Below, piece by piece: positions 11,510 to 25,200 of a stretch of 64,000 bases of DNA (positions are counted from its first letter, which is position 1; each line of letters begins with the position of its first letter). The notes under the pieces were generated by a model, which worked only from the letters and a program-made list of their open reading frames with translations, was not told where the DNA came from and ran no database searches. Source of the DNA: Blastomussa wellsi (lineage: Eukaryota > Cnidaria > Anthozoa > Scleractinia > Plerogyridae). The position numbers and the translations under genes were made by a program. The stretch is from positions 14,828,328 through 14,892,327 of the forward strand of contig OX393562.1 in assembly GCA_947652115.1 (NCBI GenBank). Direction: 5' to 3'.

Positions 11510-11635
11510 AGTGCTACTACGATGACAAAATGTTGTTCTTGTTCTCTTTCGATTCCGATTTTATATTTGGCAAGGAAACACCATGCCAATTCAATACGCC
11601 TCAATTTTCAAAATAAATCCGTTTTTTTAACGTTT
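11510..11635 (+). mobile_element. One-armed relative of the TTAA foldback element
   Basis: After TTAA (11506-11509) the sequence AGTGCTACTACGATG continues with clear similarity to the left arm at 7661 (gttgttcttgtt, gattttatatttggcaag, aattttcaaaataa). Similarity ends near 11635 and no right arm is seen, so this is a truncated copy. Confidence 0.6.
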
Positions 11636-11639
11636 TTTT

Positions 11640-12550
11640 ATCATCTCAAAAACAAGCTCGGTGGCCAGCACTTTTTATTATTGAGTTGATGATCAGTTTT
11701 GTCATGATACAACTTTTTGCCAAGTTAAAAGATCTATCATAGGGGTTCAGAACCACCTTTAATTTATTTTTTAAAAAGTAAGGAACATGGTTGCTATGGT
11801 AACTACAAATGTCAAGAAAATGGTCACAACTATCTTTAAAATCAATCAATGACTGGTAAATTTTTCATGACATTACTAGCTAATAAAGAGTGGTAGTAAT
11901 GAACCATCCAGGTATAAAGCCTGATAAACGCTGGAACCGTCATCACCCACTAAAATCTTGGGAAATACAACGAGTTTACTAGCAACTGCTCAACGTAACC
12001 TTTACACGGAATGTGATAGAGAATTGGTATGGTTGCAGCACAATATATCTTGGAAAGTAACAAAGCAAATCACGGAAAATTATAGCTAACCAGCTCTGCA
12101 TATCCAATTATTCGTCACGGAAATAGCGTCAACCAGTTGTAGTTTTCAATTTTTCAAACATTTAAAAGTGTTTTATAATTTGAATTCCTCTTACTTTTTC
12201 GTATAAATTTCTTTCATCGGTGGTAAAACAAGATAAACTAGCTAGACTACGAGCTATAGTTTCTTCTTCGCCCAAAGTAGTGACCCACACATGTACGACG
12301 TACGACAATTAATCTGGATACAATATAGCGTACTATTTAACCAGCCCGCCACTCCTACACCCAAAAAGACTACAGAGAAATTCTTCTCGGATCTTATTTT
12401 GTGTTGAAAATCAAATTGCTGCAAATCTTGGACTAACAGTGTACTGAAGCTATAAGAAAAACCATATCATTGTGATACCATCAAGAACCTTAATACTTGT
12501 GGCTTGGAAAAATAGCAAAAACCTAATAGTTATGGTTTCCCCTGTCCTTC
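11640..12550. other. No gene seen; diverged copy of a small TTAA-type repeat
   Basis: The words ggttgctatggtaact, caagaaaatggtcacaac and gagtggtagtaatgaacc between about 11780 and 11930 match the small elements at 28276 and 39698 in order. The rest shows no coding signal. Confidence 0.4.
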
Positions 12551-12559
12551 AACAATTAA

Positions 12560-14160
12560 TTTGATATATTCCTCTTCCTATTTTCGACGTATTTCGTCAA
12601 TGAGCGAATGAACTTCACAGTTTTAGTGACCTTTTTTCTACACAAAGCTAAACAAAACCCTCTGACAATCATCATCATCATCATCATCAAGTCCTTAGCC
12701 CGGATGGAGCATAGGCCATTGGCAACTTTTGATCTCCATCGGCTTCGTTCCTGGGCTAGCCTTCCTAGTGTGGTCCAGATGTCACCCCCACTTCCTGATC
12801 TTGGACACACCTTCTCCAGGAGCGACCCCTCTTCCTCTTGCTCTGAGGATTCCATCGTAGTGCCCGCCGAGCGAGTTTGCATTATTCAGCAGGGTTCCCT
12901 TAGGGTGTGGCCAATCCACATCCACTTTCACCGTAAGATCTGTCTCCCTATTGGTTCCTCGTCTGACCTTTCCTACAGTGAGTCACTCGTTATCCTGTCT
13001 GCCCAAGATTGAGAAGGACTGTAGTTTCTGGGTTGTTCGCTTCGTTGTTCCCTGCGTCAACGAGTCATAGAGAAGGACAGTTTCCGCATTGGTGTGACAG
13101 ATTCTAAGCTTTGTTCCCTGTGAGATGACATGGGAGGACCGCACTTTCCACAACATTTCATCCAAACCTCCATAAATGCTTAACGCACTTCCCAGGTAAA
13201 CAAACGATGTTAACGTTTTTTACTCCAAGACCGTATCACTCATTAAGACTGGTCTGTCGTTGGTGCAATTAAACTTCATGATCTTGGACATTTGGACGTA
13301 GGCCCAGCTTCGTCGAGTTAGTCGGTTGTGCTGTTTTGTTCTGCATCTGTTGGTTGTTGGTTGACAGAATGGAGACCTTATCCAGCAAACTCCAAGTCCT
13401 CGAGTTGCTGCCACAAATGTCACTGGATCCCATTAAGCTCAACTCACGTTGTTTCCTTCATGATGTAGTCAATAGCCAGTAGGAACAAGAACGGTGCCAT
13501 CAAACAACCTTGCCTGACCCCAGTGTTGACAGTAAAGCTCTCTGACAACCTACCAGCATGGATGACTTTGCAAGTTATCCTAACATAGTTATGCCATAGT
13601 GCCTCACGATTTACCAAAAGACGCTACTTTTAAAGCAGAGAGGAAAGTATTCCATCCAATGGACTGCTCAAAATCTTTCCTAAGGTCGATCTTTCCGTTG
13701 AAGGCGAAGCAGAATAAATCGGTTCAGCGCCTTTTCTACCACTGACAACAAGGATATTCTTCTACAGTTCTCGCAGGCGGTCACATTTCTTTGGAAGTTT
13801 TACGATGAAGCTCTCTGCGGCATCTCTTCTTCTTCCTAGATCTTTCCAGACAAGCCATAAATGATATCTTCTGATAAATTGCATGGGGTCTGCTTTCAGG
13901 TCCTCTGGTGGTATGTTATCTGGGCCAGCTGTTCTCCCTGTCTTTAGCATCTTTATGGAACGCACGATCTCTGGTTTGGATGGCATCTCACACCTCACGT
14001 TTGGCTCAACCAAAGCCTCTAGGATTTAAGGGATTTCTGAAGAATGAGGTCGATTAAGGAGTTCATCGATATCCTGCGCCCACCTCTAAAGCTGAGGATC
14101 TTCCGTAATCAATATGTTACCCTTCTTGTCTTTTACTTGGCTATTATACGAGCTAAGTAG
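12560..14160 (-). pseudogene. Decayed RTE-like LINE, reverse transcriptase pieces
   Basis: Minus-strand pieces appear in the order expected for a non-LTR reverse transcriptase: near 13990-13770 EIVRSIKMLKTGRTAGPDN followed by FIVKLPKKCDRL; near 13540-13440 NTGVRQGC and FLFLLAIDYIMKE; near 13140-13020 GTKLRICHTNAETVLLY; and near 12780-12700 an AQERSRWRS-type tail. Stops and frame changes separate them and the catalytic YADD block is not readable, so it is inactive. A TGA/ATC microsatellite at about 12670-12690 probably marks the 3' tail. Confidence 0.75.
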
Positions 14161-14859
14161 TATTTTTTTACAGAGACTCACGGCAGAACCGTGAGTAGGA
14201 AGTCTACTTGACAGTGTTCAGTTTATGAATTAGTTGATGACTGAGCAGTCCAATTCCCAAAAGGCAAATTCGCAAACAGATTGGGCATCTGAACTCTATA
14301 GAGATTACTAATGTAGCTAGAGATTACTGTAGATTCGGTAGAGATTACATTAATTTAATTCACCAATAATGTCGTCTAGCGAAAATAGGTTTCGTACCAG
14401 ATGACCTTTGTACTTTCTGACCCTTTCTGCAGAGTTAGCTCCGAAACGGTTCTTCACTTATTTTATGAGTGTTCTCATAGTAACCAGGTTTGAATTTATT
14501 TTAAAAAAAATTGCGCTTTCTGATAAACATGTTGAAATCACCCAACAAGATGTTTAGATAGGTAAGTTAGTGATTTGTTAAATTACTTCTTAATTATTGC
14601 GAAATGGCATATCTGGACCAGCCGTAAACGAAGTGCTTACCCAAATACTGTACAATACAAAAAATAACATACAAGGGAAATTTCAGGCAAAATGGAAATA
14701 ACTTATTAATAATACAATATCGTCTATTAGAATATAATAGATCAATTACGAAATAGTGAATGTTATTGACACGTGCTACAATGTAATGTATATTTTTAAA
14801 ATGTGCAAAAGAGAGAATGGAGCTGTGCTGGCAGCCTGTTGCGTCGCTTTTCTCGCTGA

Positions 14860-15090
14860 CCGGAGTCTCTGATGGTGTTCTACCGCATTGCTTCAAGTTG
14901 AAGTGCTGTGGGTGGCCTGGACGAGGGCATACGAACAATGTGACCATCCCAGCGAAGTTGGTTCTTGATGATGATGGACTCGATACTTGTGAGATTGGCC
15001 TCTTCCAATACACTGCTGTTGGTTCGTCTGTCCTGCTACTTGATGTTGAGTATACGGTGGAAACATCGCTAATGACACTTTTTGAGACTT
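14860..15090 (-). pseudogene. Second LINE fragment (3' coding region)
   Basis: On the minus strand HQVAGQTNQQ, CIGRGQSHKYRV and EPTSLGWSHCSYAL align in order with the typical LINE tail in which a WQDR block precedes a conserved GLTSIE...LRWAGH stretch. The copy is degenerate. Longer open frames crossing it on both strands (190 and 122 codons) are by-products without their own coding character. Confidence 0.55.
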
Positions 15091-15265
15091 TTGAGGTGGC
15101 GACTATATGTGTATACATGAGCTTCACCAGTAACAACGTTGATAGAAATCTTTTTCTGAAGGACACCCGTGAACGTATTGTGTAACCTTAAGTGAGTCTC
15201 CCTTTTCAGTATTAAATGAACCACATATCTTTCCGCATCAAGCGCAGTGGATTAAATGCTCCTTA

Positions 15266-17615
15266 GGGACCGGTCATTATTTATCGCCTGGGGGGGTCGG
15301 AGTATTTTTGTTGTCACATCGGAGCATTTACCTGATCCCCCCGTAGAGTATCTAGTTTTTTAAAGATCCCCCCTTATTGGTAGTGGAAAGTTTCATGATC
15401 CCCCCCCCCCCTCTGGCAACTGTTTTCTCTACAAGTTCCGTTTCTTTATAACGCCGCGTTAATTTTCTTCATCAGTTTGAAATTAAAAAACACACCTTTC
15501 GCATTATTTATTTTATTAGAAAGTATTTTTCCTTCACTTTGCGATAATTTAAATCGCGTCAATTTCTAGTAAGTCCGCTGGTTTATAGTCTGCATTTGAC
15601 GCACGCACGAGGGAGCCCCCACATTTTTTTTTTCCACTCGCTTCGCTTGCGTCACGTTCTACATTTCCGTTTTAATTTAATTTTATTATTTGTAAGCATA
15701 GTTAAATATTTAACACTGTTATTTACCTCTGATCTGCAAATTATAGGGTTGTCTTTCAGATGCCGGGAATAACCCTATCTAAATTATAGTGAACACAAAT
15801 ACCAGGATTTGCAGTCTTTAATAAATACAAAGAATTAATGTCCGCGTCGTTTCGATGTTTCAATGTTAATGGACCAGTATCACGAAGAAATTGCCGCGTT
15901 TTCCTTCATGATGATTTTAGTGACATCGAAACGTCAGACAACATTTACTAGCTTTTATATTTTTACGAAGACTGCAAAGCCATCATTTATTTACCTGGTC
16001 ATTGTCGATATCTGATACAAGCCGCTCAGTTCTCGCCCTTCGCTCGCTTCGCTTTTCATTATGGCATCGTTTATGGGTACTTCCATCACTTAAATCCAAA
16101 TGCTTTCCAAGCTGATCACCATTATCGTCCAGATTGCTAAGCTTTTCTGTCATATCTTCCATTCTTGCTCAATTACAATGTCTGAAGTCCAACTGTCGGG
16201 AAATCTTCTCAGCGCGCTTATTAAATAATGCTTTGTTGGTGTGACGTACTATTAACTAACATAGTTGTGACATATTAACTTTAACTTTATCTTTTACATA
16301 TTAACATATAAAACCTACCTTTAGCCGAAACGTGGGCACAGAACTCGTTTAATTGCGCTGATTTGCTTTCATTATTTTTTCAATGGATAAAGAAATTGAC
16401 TATCTTTTAACAAAAGCTGACTTGAGCAATTACACAGACAATTTTAAACAAATTGGTGTTGCAAAGGTCGAGCATTTCCTGGACGTTGATGACGAAACTC
16501 TTGAGCGAGACATTGGACTAACGAAGATACAAACTCGCCGTCTGAGGCGTTTCTTTGCTCAGATACAAGGCGAAGGCCGTTTGCAAGTGATGAGCTCAAA
16601 TATTTCCAGGAAGCTCAAGAGCGAGTGAAGGCCTTACACCAAGAGCTGCAGAAAGCCTCCAATGCGCTCACGACCACCCTCATGAGCTTGAAGAGAAAGT
16701 TCCCATCTCCCATGGGGAACAACGGCCTATCCCGAAGAAAAAAAGAAAACAAGAGAAAAGTGAAAAAAACAAGGAGAAAAGGTTACGTCAGCGAGCAGCA
16801 ATTCTCCTAGAAAAACTTACCTCAAAAGAGGTAGCTAAAGAGGTTTTCGATTCACTCGAAAAGAATACTTACAAATGTGTCTCAAGTAGTAATGCAGGAT
16901 TCACTGCGAGATTTGTCAAGCGTCTCCACCTGGATCCTCTGCTATGGCTTTTGGAAAGAGGCGTGTTTGAAACAGAGCTGGCACGCAATTTGAAAGTGGT
17001 AGTGGCCAGAATGAACGAAGAGAATAGCAGTAATGGTGCTGAAAGAGGGTCAAGTTCGGGCGAGGATTCCGATGAATCTGACGTGGAGACTGTGCAAGAG
17101 CCAGTGGAGAGGGCTGCCGAAGATTCTGACACGGAAGCGGAACAAGATACAGCCTCACCAAAATAAACACTTTTTTATTTGTTGTTTTCATTCGGCCGCG
17201 TATTAAAATAATGAACGTTTATGATTTTAGATTACGATTCTCTATGAAACAATTTTGAGCAATTGTAAGTATTCCATTCTCAAAATCTTGATTACCTTTC
17301 TAATTCCAATAGATCGTGCCTGATTAACAACGTGTATGTTAGACTACGATAGTGATACTTTTTTTACAAAATGGAGGGTCTGTAAAAGGGTTTGGGTTTT
17401 GTGTCTGGGCTAGAATAAAGTTTATATAATACAAAATACAACTGAACGTGGTCTTGAATATATGGTTGGGGGTTTAGAGTCCTAGCGGCAAATCCTGATC
17501 CCCCCCATTATGCTTGTCAATTACGGCTGATCCCCCCTAAAGGTCTTCAAAAAACCATGTGATCCCCCCCTAAATACTCCGACCCCCCCCCAGGCGATAA
17601 ATAATGACCGGTCCC
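15266..17615 (+). mobile_element. Harbinger-like DNA transposon carrying a SAM-protein frame, copy 2
   Basis: TTA at 15263-15265 and 17616-17618 flanks the same element as at 4226. Offsets between copies are constant (11040, then 11039, then 11038), with steps only at the two poly-C runs; block-by-block comparison showed no substitution that I noticed. The insertion lies in unrelated DNA, so this is transposition and not a segmental duplication. Confidence 0.87.
16383..17166 (+). CDS. SAM-domain / coiled-coil / NLS protein of the transposon (broken frame), copy 2
   Basis: The content is identical to the copy at 5344: a SAM-domain frame at 16383-16628, a coiled-coil frame from about 16589, and the PKKKRK and acidic-tail frame ending at 17166. 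The same two -1 steps are present, so they belonged to the mobilised parent. Without an intact relative I cannot say whether the parent used splicing or frameshifting, or was already a mutated copy moved in trans. Confidence 0.6.
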
Positions 17616-17619
17616 TTAC

Positions 17620-20290
17620 AGGTTACAGTAATTTTTTGTAATTTATATTAATCTCGTGGTACATCAACACAATATCTAGCAGTTGATAATTTTCGTAATT
17701 CCATTACCTATCTTAAACATTTCTTTTCTTCCTAAAGACTAAAGTTTGTTTCAAAACATTTCAGAAAGTCACTCGATGAGATTAAAAGGAGCTCGTTCAC
17801 GGATTACACAGTTTGAAAAGTTTAGCCTAATTTTTTCAAATTTGTCATTTACATCCTCCTCAATCTTCCTCATTCAAAGCCATCCCTGATTCTTCTTAGT
17901 TTATTGATGCATCTTTGGTGTTTTTGTACGTTAGTAAACTACTATTTCAAGCTTTCCTTTGATTTGAAGGCAATTTTATACATTGCCGAAGTTGATTTTA
18001 TTCATGGTGACTGTGCTCCTTTGAAAAATCTGAGATTTTGACAGCATTATTCAACCGAAACGTGACCTACGACTTTCCTCTTCCTCGCTTATTTCCATTG
18101 TTTAAAGTTAACCTCATTTACTTTCCAAGTTTACTCTCGCTGAACTGAGTAGTTACCATAGCACGCAAAAATGCAGGCTTCTTGTTAATTTTGAGCAAAG
18201 AAAATTTAATAAAAAAATTTAGCCAGAAACACTGAAACCAGTTCATTAAAAGTCAAATCCATTGGCAGATCTAGGGGATGGCGCCAGCCCTCGCCTCCTT
18301 CTGTCGTTTTTACGTCCTTCTATATTAGATTCCCCATCACGGATAAAGTTCAGAATGTCCAGAATACACCTAAGACATGCTGACGTTTTTCAATTGCTCT
18401 CCGTTCGAAATTCAAGTGATAGGCTATAATTCTGATACCGAGCTATGTTTGAAAACATGAAACGAACAAATCATGCTCTGATTAACTTGCTTAGACGAAC
18501 GACGACGGATCAAAGACTGAGTAACTTATCGAGTTATGGTCTATTCACATGCAGATAAACGTTATTCAGGGTACCTAGAGAAAAAGAGTTGCCCACCCAT
18601 CCACCATACGCTTTATCCAGTCTGCTCCCGCGTTAACTTAAAGTAGTTGTTTCTTCCATTCCAAGAGTCACTTGGCAACGGTGGATCATACATTTAAACA
18701 GACTGTTGTTTTGCTACTGATAAAAATGTTGCTACAGATCGGATTTAGTGAAAACCGCAAAATATGTCTACTACTACCGATCGAAATACTGGTGACAGTA
18801 TTTTCATTAAAATCAAAGCAAAACTGCACTCACCTATTGACGTGAAACTAAGATCTTCAATCGTTTAATGTATTGTTCCATCTTTCATAAAATTGTCCAG
18901 AAGGTTGCTGAAAAAAGGAAATAATTCAATTCAAAACAGAAAGAGGATCGATCGGATTAACGGATTTCCACTCACGCGAGTGAGGGAGTGAGTGTCTGCT
19001 GGCTACATGTAAGAAATGGAAAGCGCCATGGGAGTGTGAATGAAGATGTTGAGTAACTATGTTATTGCATTTTCATACAATCAGGTCTATCAGAAATACG
19101 AGTCTTGGATAAGCCTCTTCATATTTTTGACCAACGATTAAAGATGTATGGCAACTAATGAGTATGGTTATACACTCAATCGCCAATATGCTTCTTAGAA
19201 AATTCGTACTTATTTCTTAGCAAACATTTCGTGTACCAAAGGTATTCCCAAGATCGTTGCATATCAACAAAAGGTAGTTCTGCGTGGATACCAGAGGTAC
19301 TCCTCTCCCATCCCAATCACCAAGGGTGATTATTGGATCCCCAGTTCTAAGAGAAAACGAATCTTTACTCACCTACTGCCAATATGTAGGAGTTCTTTTC
19401 CAAGTTTTCGAGTTGCTGAATCATCAGTGAAATCGCCCAGAAGCTGTTGAAAAAAGGCAACTAGATAAATAACAGTTTTTGTTGCCGGTGATTGGAGATC
19501 ATTACAGAGGGAAGGATAGCTAGCTGGAATCCTTATAATCCAAAATTAAGATTAAACTGGTAATTAATCCTTAAATCATTCCACTGATTTCAATGCGTTT
19601 CTAAGTGTCATTTGTTGAACAAAGTGTCCATAATATTATGCACAGAAATTGATAACTGCTTATTCAACGGTAATGTGCCTTCAGTGTGAGCTCGCTACTC
19701 GTTTAAGTTTATAAACAACTCTAGGCAAGTTTACTAACGTTAAATGGACATATGTAACGCCATAGATTAAATATGAGATTAAGTTTCAGGCATATCGCGA
19801 AGGAGAGAACAAACCACATGACGGTAAATCAAATTGAATGTTGCCGACTGAACTTTGGCAGTCCGAAGAGTTTGAAACAGAGAACATTCATTTAACTTAC
19901 CTCAAGCTTGTATTTTCAAGACAGGGCTAAAACCATTTCTTAATTGTCCTTCTGCGGCTTTAAGTATCTCTAAAACAGTCTGAATTGCGTTTCACATAAA
20001 GCATTTGCCCATTCCGTAACTTCGACGACTCTTGCAGCAAAACGTCGTTTGACCAAGAAAGAATTTCGCACGTGGAGAAACTTTTGAATAAATTAATTTT
20101 GCATAATATATTATGCTTGAAAAGAATTTTCGACTGGTCAAATGCAAATTATTGCAACTGAAAAACTGCGCGAATTTATTTGAATTACAAAATGGCAAAA
20201 AGTTGGCCGCTGTGTATGCTTAGTGTATAAAAGGTTGTTGGTGCTTAGAATCATCAAGGTCCAATTCAAACTTTCGGAAATCAGGTACAC
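17620..20290. other. No supported gene; two related exon-like segments on the minus strand
   Basis: Minus-strand segments near 19441-19371 and 18900-18835 are both bounded by ttttttcag-type acceptors and by AG|GTGAGT donors and begin with a CTTCTGG word. The first is open (LLGDFTDDSATRKLGKEL), while the second has an early stop. A third segment (19981-19903) ends at a GTAAGT donor, but a stop stands four bases earlier. I do not recognise a family. Near 18460-18540 a short plus-strand frame (NHALINLLRRTTTDQRLSN) may be a transposase remnant. Confidence 0.25.
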
Positions 20291-20299
20291 GGCTCAAAA

Positions 20300-20560
20300 G
20301 CTTTCCCAAATCTTTCCGTAGGGGTGCTAGTAGGGAGGAAAAGTCTGCACACGAGCAGTGTGTCCCTGTGTTCTTAAACTTCTTCTGGATGGGATGCTAG
20401 TTCATCGCTTGGTTACTCCCAGCATTAAATTCGCCGGTACCAATTTATACACCTGGGCAGAGAGTGGCACTGTGAGAGTAAAGTGTCTTGCCCAAGAACA
20501 CGACGCAGTGCCCCGGCCAGGACTGGAACTTCATTTGGCGCAGTGTATAAATTCCTAGAA
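20300..20560 (-). mobile_element. tRNA-derived SINE remnant (second family)
   Basis: The text shares gggatgctagt, cggtaccaatttatacacc, aagtgtcttgcccaag and ccccggccagg with the copy at 47365 in reverse orientation. The tRNA-like head (right side on the plus strand) is worn. No coding content. Confidence 0.6.
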
Positions 20561-20579
20561 GATAAGAACAATATTTTCG

Positions 20580-22230
20580 AATATATATAGTTTCACATAA
20601 GTGTTCTTCTGATGAATTATCTGGATGTTTGATTTTTCGAGGTCAGAAATTGAGGAAACTAAGTCAGGACCTCTTAACACTTTATTGACAACATAAAGCT
20701 TTGTTTAAAAAATTATATTTAATTATAACTGACATAAAAAGTTCTTTTTTAGATAATTTCAGGACTGGATTTACTGAATTCCATTACAGAGCAGCTTCAA
20801 AAGCACGGACAGTTTTGTTCCTTCTGCTACGAATCAATTGGTATATTCGGAATATGATAAATGATTACGTAGCCAGAGGAGCAAGCAAATCGCAACTATT
20901 AAAAAGGAAGAGTTTGTGATTTATTAAAAACTCTTTGCACTCATGAGCACGGCAAAAATTTTTATGTTGCCTAGCAACATATCTCAGCTTAAAATCACGA
21001 GCTATGTTAAAATTTGACCAAGCTAAACCAAGTGTTGTTTAGTATCCTTCTACACTATTCCCTCGCAATTTGAGCAACTTCAAGCCAGTAGATCTGTTCG
21101 TGATAAGTATGGAAAAAGGAAGGAGTGTTGTTCGCGTTCCAACATTCGACTTCCTTGGACAGTTTGATTTAAAATTCATTCAAAAAATTCGAGGGGAGTG
21201 GGAAGGTGGGGGTGAAAGGGGAATTAGTGGGGGTGGGAATGACAAAATAGGGAACAAGGGGATTATTTGGTGAAGAGGGAGGGAAATGAGGGAGGGGAAA
21301 ACACTTTTCAAACTTGTTTTCTCTCGCTTTCACCTGGTCATTCTTGTAACAAAGGACGGACGGCAAATTCAAGATATAAGGAAAGATCGACTGGCCATAA
21401 AATGCTCACATTGCGAGGAAACACAACCTTATTTTCCAAGAAAGTTGCGTCAGTTCACACTGGATTAGCTAATTCAAATAGAATCTTATTTCAGTTATGA
21501 TATTAAAGATATCTGAAATATCTCTTATCCGTCATCTAGAGTTTTACTTGTAGCAGAATCGTGGTGACTACTTGCGAATCAGTAACTTTGATTCACTGAC
21601 ACTGGCGGCTCAGTGTCTGGTTAGAAGTATTCTAGAACTCTTATGGTCATGGAATCTTTGTTCTAAAGTGCTGCAGTTAGAACGAAGTCCACAATTCAAA
21701 GTGAATACAGCATCTCTCGCCTTAGAGTATAGTAGGCTCAAAGCCTACAGTCCACATGCTCGGCTGATGGTAACCGCGTTATATCTGTCAAAACGGCGCT
21801 GGCCTTAGAGGCTTGCAAGTTTTCAGGAGCCTCCCTGTATCTGCACATGCCGGACTGATTTTATACCGCTGGCTCGTTAATTATTTGCTCAAACGGGCGT
21901 TGATCTTTGCATTCTTACAAGCTTACAGGCTTGAAGGCAAGTCACAATGTCTCTCAGGAGGTGACTGCCTGTGTCTGCACTTGACCGGATGGCAGTAACC
22001 GCTGACAAAACGGGGTTGATCTGTATTTCCTCTGGAGGCTTGAACCAAGATGTTGTGTCTGCATATCCCTCCCTGTACTTACGACACACGCCCGGAAGAT
22101 GGAAAACACTGGCAAACAGCGCTGATGTTGGCTTCCCAGGAAGCTTGGAACGGAGATGGACTGTTCCTCGGCAGGTGCATTCCTGACCTGCAGCGCATGC
22201 GCGGCTGATGGTATGCCGCGTGCATGCGCT
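20580..22230. other. No supported gene
   Basis: Several short open frames overlap on both strands between 21070 and 22190, but none shows a recognisable domain or splice context. A purine-rich stretch (ggggagtggg, gtgggggtggg) occupies 21190-21300. The right edge is the 3' flank of the PIM-like gene. Confidence 0.4.
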
Positions 22231-22233
22231 TCA

Positions 22234-25200
22234 TTAATCGCGAGGTTTGTTGATCCAGGCATGGCGCCTGACCTGTTCTAGGGTCGGGCGCGCATCCGGA
22301 TCTCTTGACAGCATCCAGGAAATCAAACTTTGAGCATCTGTGAAAATAAAAGAAATCAATCTTGTTGTCATAAAACAAGCTTTTGAAACGGCCACTTAAT
22401 TTGGCGAAAAAAGAAACAGCAACAGAGTATTGTCTATTCTGTTTTTTTTTTTTTAATTTTTCTTACACTTTTATCAACTAAAACCGGCTATCATCAAGCT
22501 GAATACAAAGTTAAATTGACCATATTCTGATGTAAGATAGTTTCCATAGCAACAAGAATCGGTTTCCTTGTGGCTGTCGTAAGATTACCTAAAGCAAAGT
22601 AATCATAGAACTAATCGGAATACAGTAAGACACAATCAAAAATACTAGTATTTTAAAAATTTGTTGAAAACTTTAGGATATTTTATTTCCTTTACAGGCA
22701 TTCTTTTGATTTTTGCGATAGTTTTAGCGTTGCAAAAATAATATTTAAATGTTCTTACCCTTTGAGATGCGGTTTTCAGGAAAGTACGGATGCTTGTACG
22801 TGGACATGCGCGGCTTGACATAAGGCATCTCACCAGTTATCATTTCAGCCAATAGGAAGCCGAGCTGCCACACAGTGGCTTGGGTACCATGGAAACGGTG
22901 ATGAGAATAGAACTCAGGTGGACAGTAATGCAAGGTCCCTGAAATGTGAGCAACCATTACAAAACGTGAGTTCATTAGAGCGAGTTTCAGTTGAGTGCCG
23001 TAAAACCAAAACCAAAGTAATTACTTTGGCCAATCACAAAGGACGGAGACAATCCAGTGATCCAATCAAACTCGAAGTAGTTACACGTAGCGGACAGAAA
23101 GCGCGGGAAAACGGGCGCGCGCGAGTCACTATTGGTTTTGGTTCTACTTCTGATTGGTTAAAAAAGTAGCATGAGATTTTTAAACCAATCTTTCAGCGTA
23201 GTAAGACAAAAAACAAAGCAATTCGCTACTTGCTTTCGACGTTCGATTGAAAACTGCTCTAGTGAATGAGTTAGTTGTGCATGCATGCGTTCGTGAGTTT
23301 CGAGGGCATGATCATGCATAGGAGCTGAGAATACTCCTTTCCTTTTCCGGTGTTGGAGCATGCGAAGTGGGTGAAACTGGAAAGATATTACAAAATACAA
23401 ACTTATAGAGAAGCTAGATCCGTCTAATGAGGAATTTAAATGAAACCCGCGTTTACTATCGCGACCTGATTATGCGCGTTTTCTTGCGTCGATTGCATAC
23501 ATATGTATTTGCTTCAAGCTATCATTATGTGATTGTTGTTTTTGTCTATTGTGATTAGGCAGTTTAATTGCTTTGGTGATATTTCATTAGCCAATCCTCT
23601 AAAAAGCATATTAATTAGGCCAAGTTCAGCTAAAATTATGTGTTGAACGCCTCTCACCTACAAAGCACCTGAAGGGTGCCTCTTGTGTATTACGAGCGAG
23701 ACCAAAATCCGTCAGCTTAGCCTCCATTTTGGACAAATCAATAATGATATTCTCAGGCTTGATATCTCGATGAATGACGCCTTGTTTCTCGCACTGAATT
23801 GTTGCGTCGAGGATGTCAGTAAAGAGCTGCCGACCTTCATCTTCGGCCACGAAATCACGCTCGTTGATGTAGTCGAACAAGTCCGACGAATTCTCGGGAC
23901 GCTCTAGCACAAACACAAATTTATCTTCGTGGGTGAAAACATCTAACAGCTCGATGACTTTTGGGTGGCGAACATGGCTCTGGTAGAAAGCTTCGAGTGG
24001 GACCTGTCGACCATTAATCTACAGTGAGGGAGGGAAGGGACAGGATTACCAAAATTAGTTTGAGTCCACCATTTTATCATTACTAGGGAGTTAGGTAAGG
24101 TGAAGTCGAGCAAATAAGCCAATCAGACTATATCCGGGTTTCCGAAGCATGAAGCGATTTGTAAATTTCTACCCCCCCCCCCCCCCCCCCCTCCCCTGCA
24201 TGGAGTGCAAATCCATCGCAGCGATACCCTCAGCATAAAATTAGCTGGTATCCATTTATACACCTGGGTGCTCAAGAACACAACGCATCACCCATTTGTA
24301 CACCTGGTTGCCCAAGAACACAACGCATCACCCCAGCCAGGGCTCGAACCAGGACCGCTCGATCCGGTGTCCAGTGCACTAATCGTTACAAGGGAGGGGG
24401 GGGGGGTAAAAATATCACTCAGATTCCCACTGTTGCTTTATCATTGCTTTGCTCATTTCAAAAGACAAAGAAAGAAATGAATACTTCCTCTGAGATCGCT
24501 CCATGATTAGAGTAGAAATTTACATTTGTTTTTGCAATGAACTGCAACGATCACGAATTTAAACAAAAGTATATTGTTTGAATGACAGCAACTGGTAGAA
24601 ACTACCTATGTGGAACAGCAAAGAGAATTTGAACTTACCTCTTTAAAATTGCTGACATTACTGTTGTACACAAATTTGAGGGCCACCTGCGAAATGAAAG
24701 CGTCATTAAATCAACTTTACTCATTTTTCGCTTTCAATGTGCTCCACTTGCAGGCGTTTCACCACAGAAGTAGGCTTACAGTAAGATTAAATAAAACTTA
24801 CAAAATCGAAAGGCCCAAAAGATTTTTTGCCGCTTGTTATTTAAACGCAGCAGGTGAAAGGCTATTCTTCCTTTCTCGCATTAACGGCATAAAATAATAT
24901 AGACTGAAATATAGCTGAAAATATTAATGTTTATAGAAAAAACATCATCATATCATTGAAGACTACACAAGATACACGTACGCAATGAACGTTTGCTTTT
25001 GCTTACCGGTAAATTATCTTTCTTTCTCCTTGCAGCATAAACATCTCCAAACGATCCGGACCCAAGTAGTTTCTCCATTTCATACGCTGACAGACCCTTG
25101 TGGCGCTTTCCCCCGCGCTTTCCTTAAACATGCGTCAATGACAATGTTAGAAGTTGCGAGCCACTAACTGCACGCGACAATTCTTTCTACAGCCATGGTT

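Noticed and set aside
14594..15185. Protein genes of 190 and 122 codons on opposite strands
   Set aside because: They overlap each other and a degenerate LINE fragment in a third frame; no splice or domain support.
4226..17615. Segmental duplication explaining the two SAM-frame copies
   Set aside because: Similarity stops exactly at the inverted ends and each copy has its own TTA duplication in unrelated flanks.
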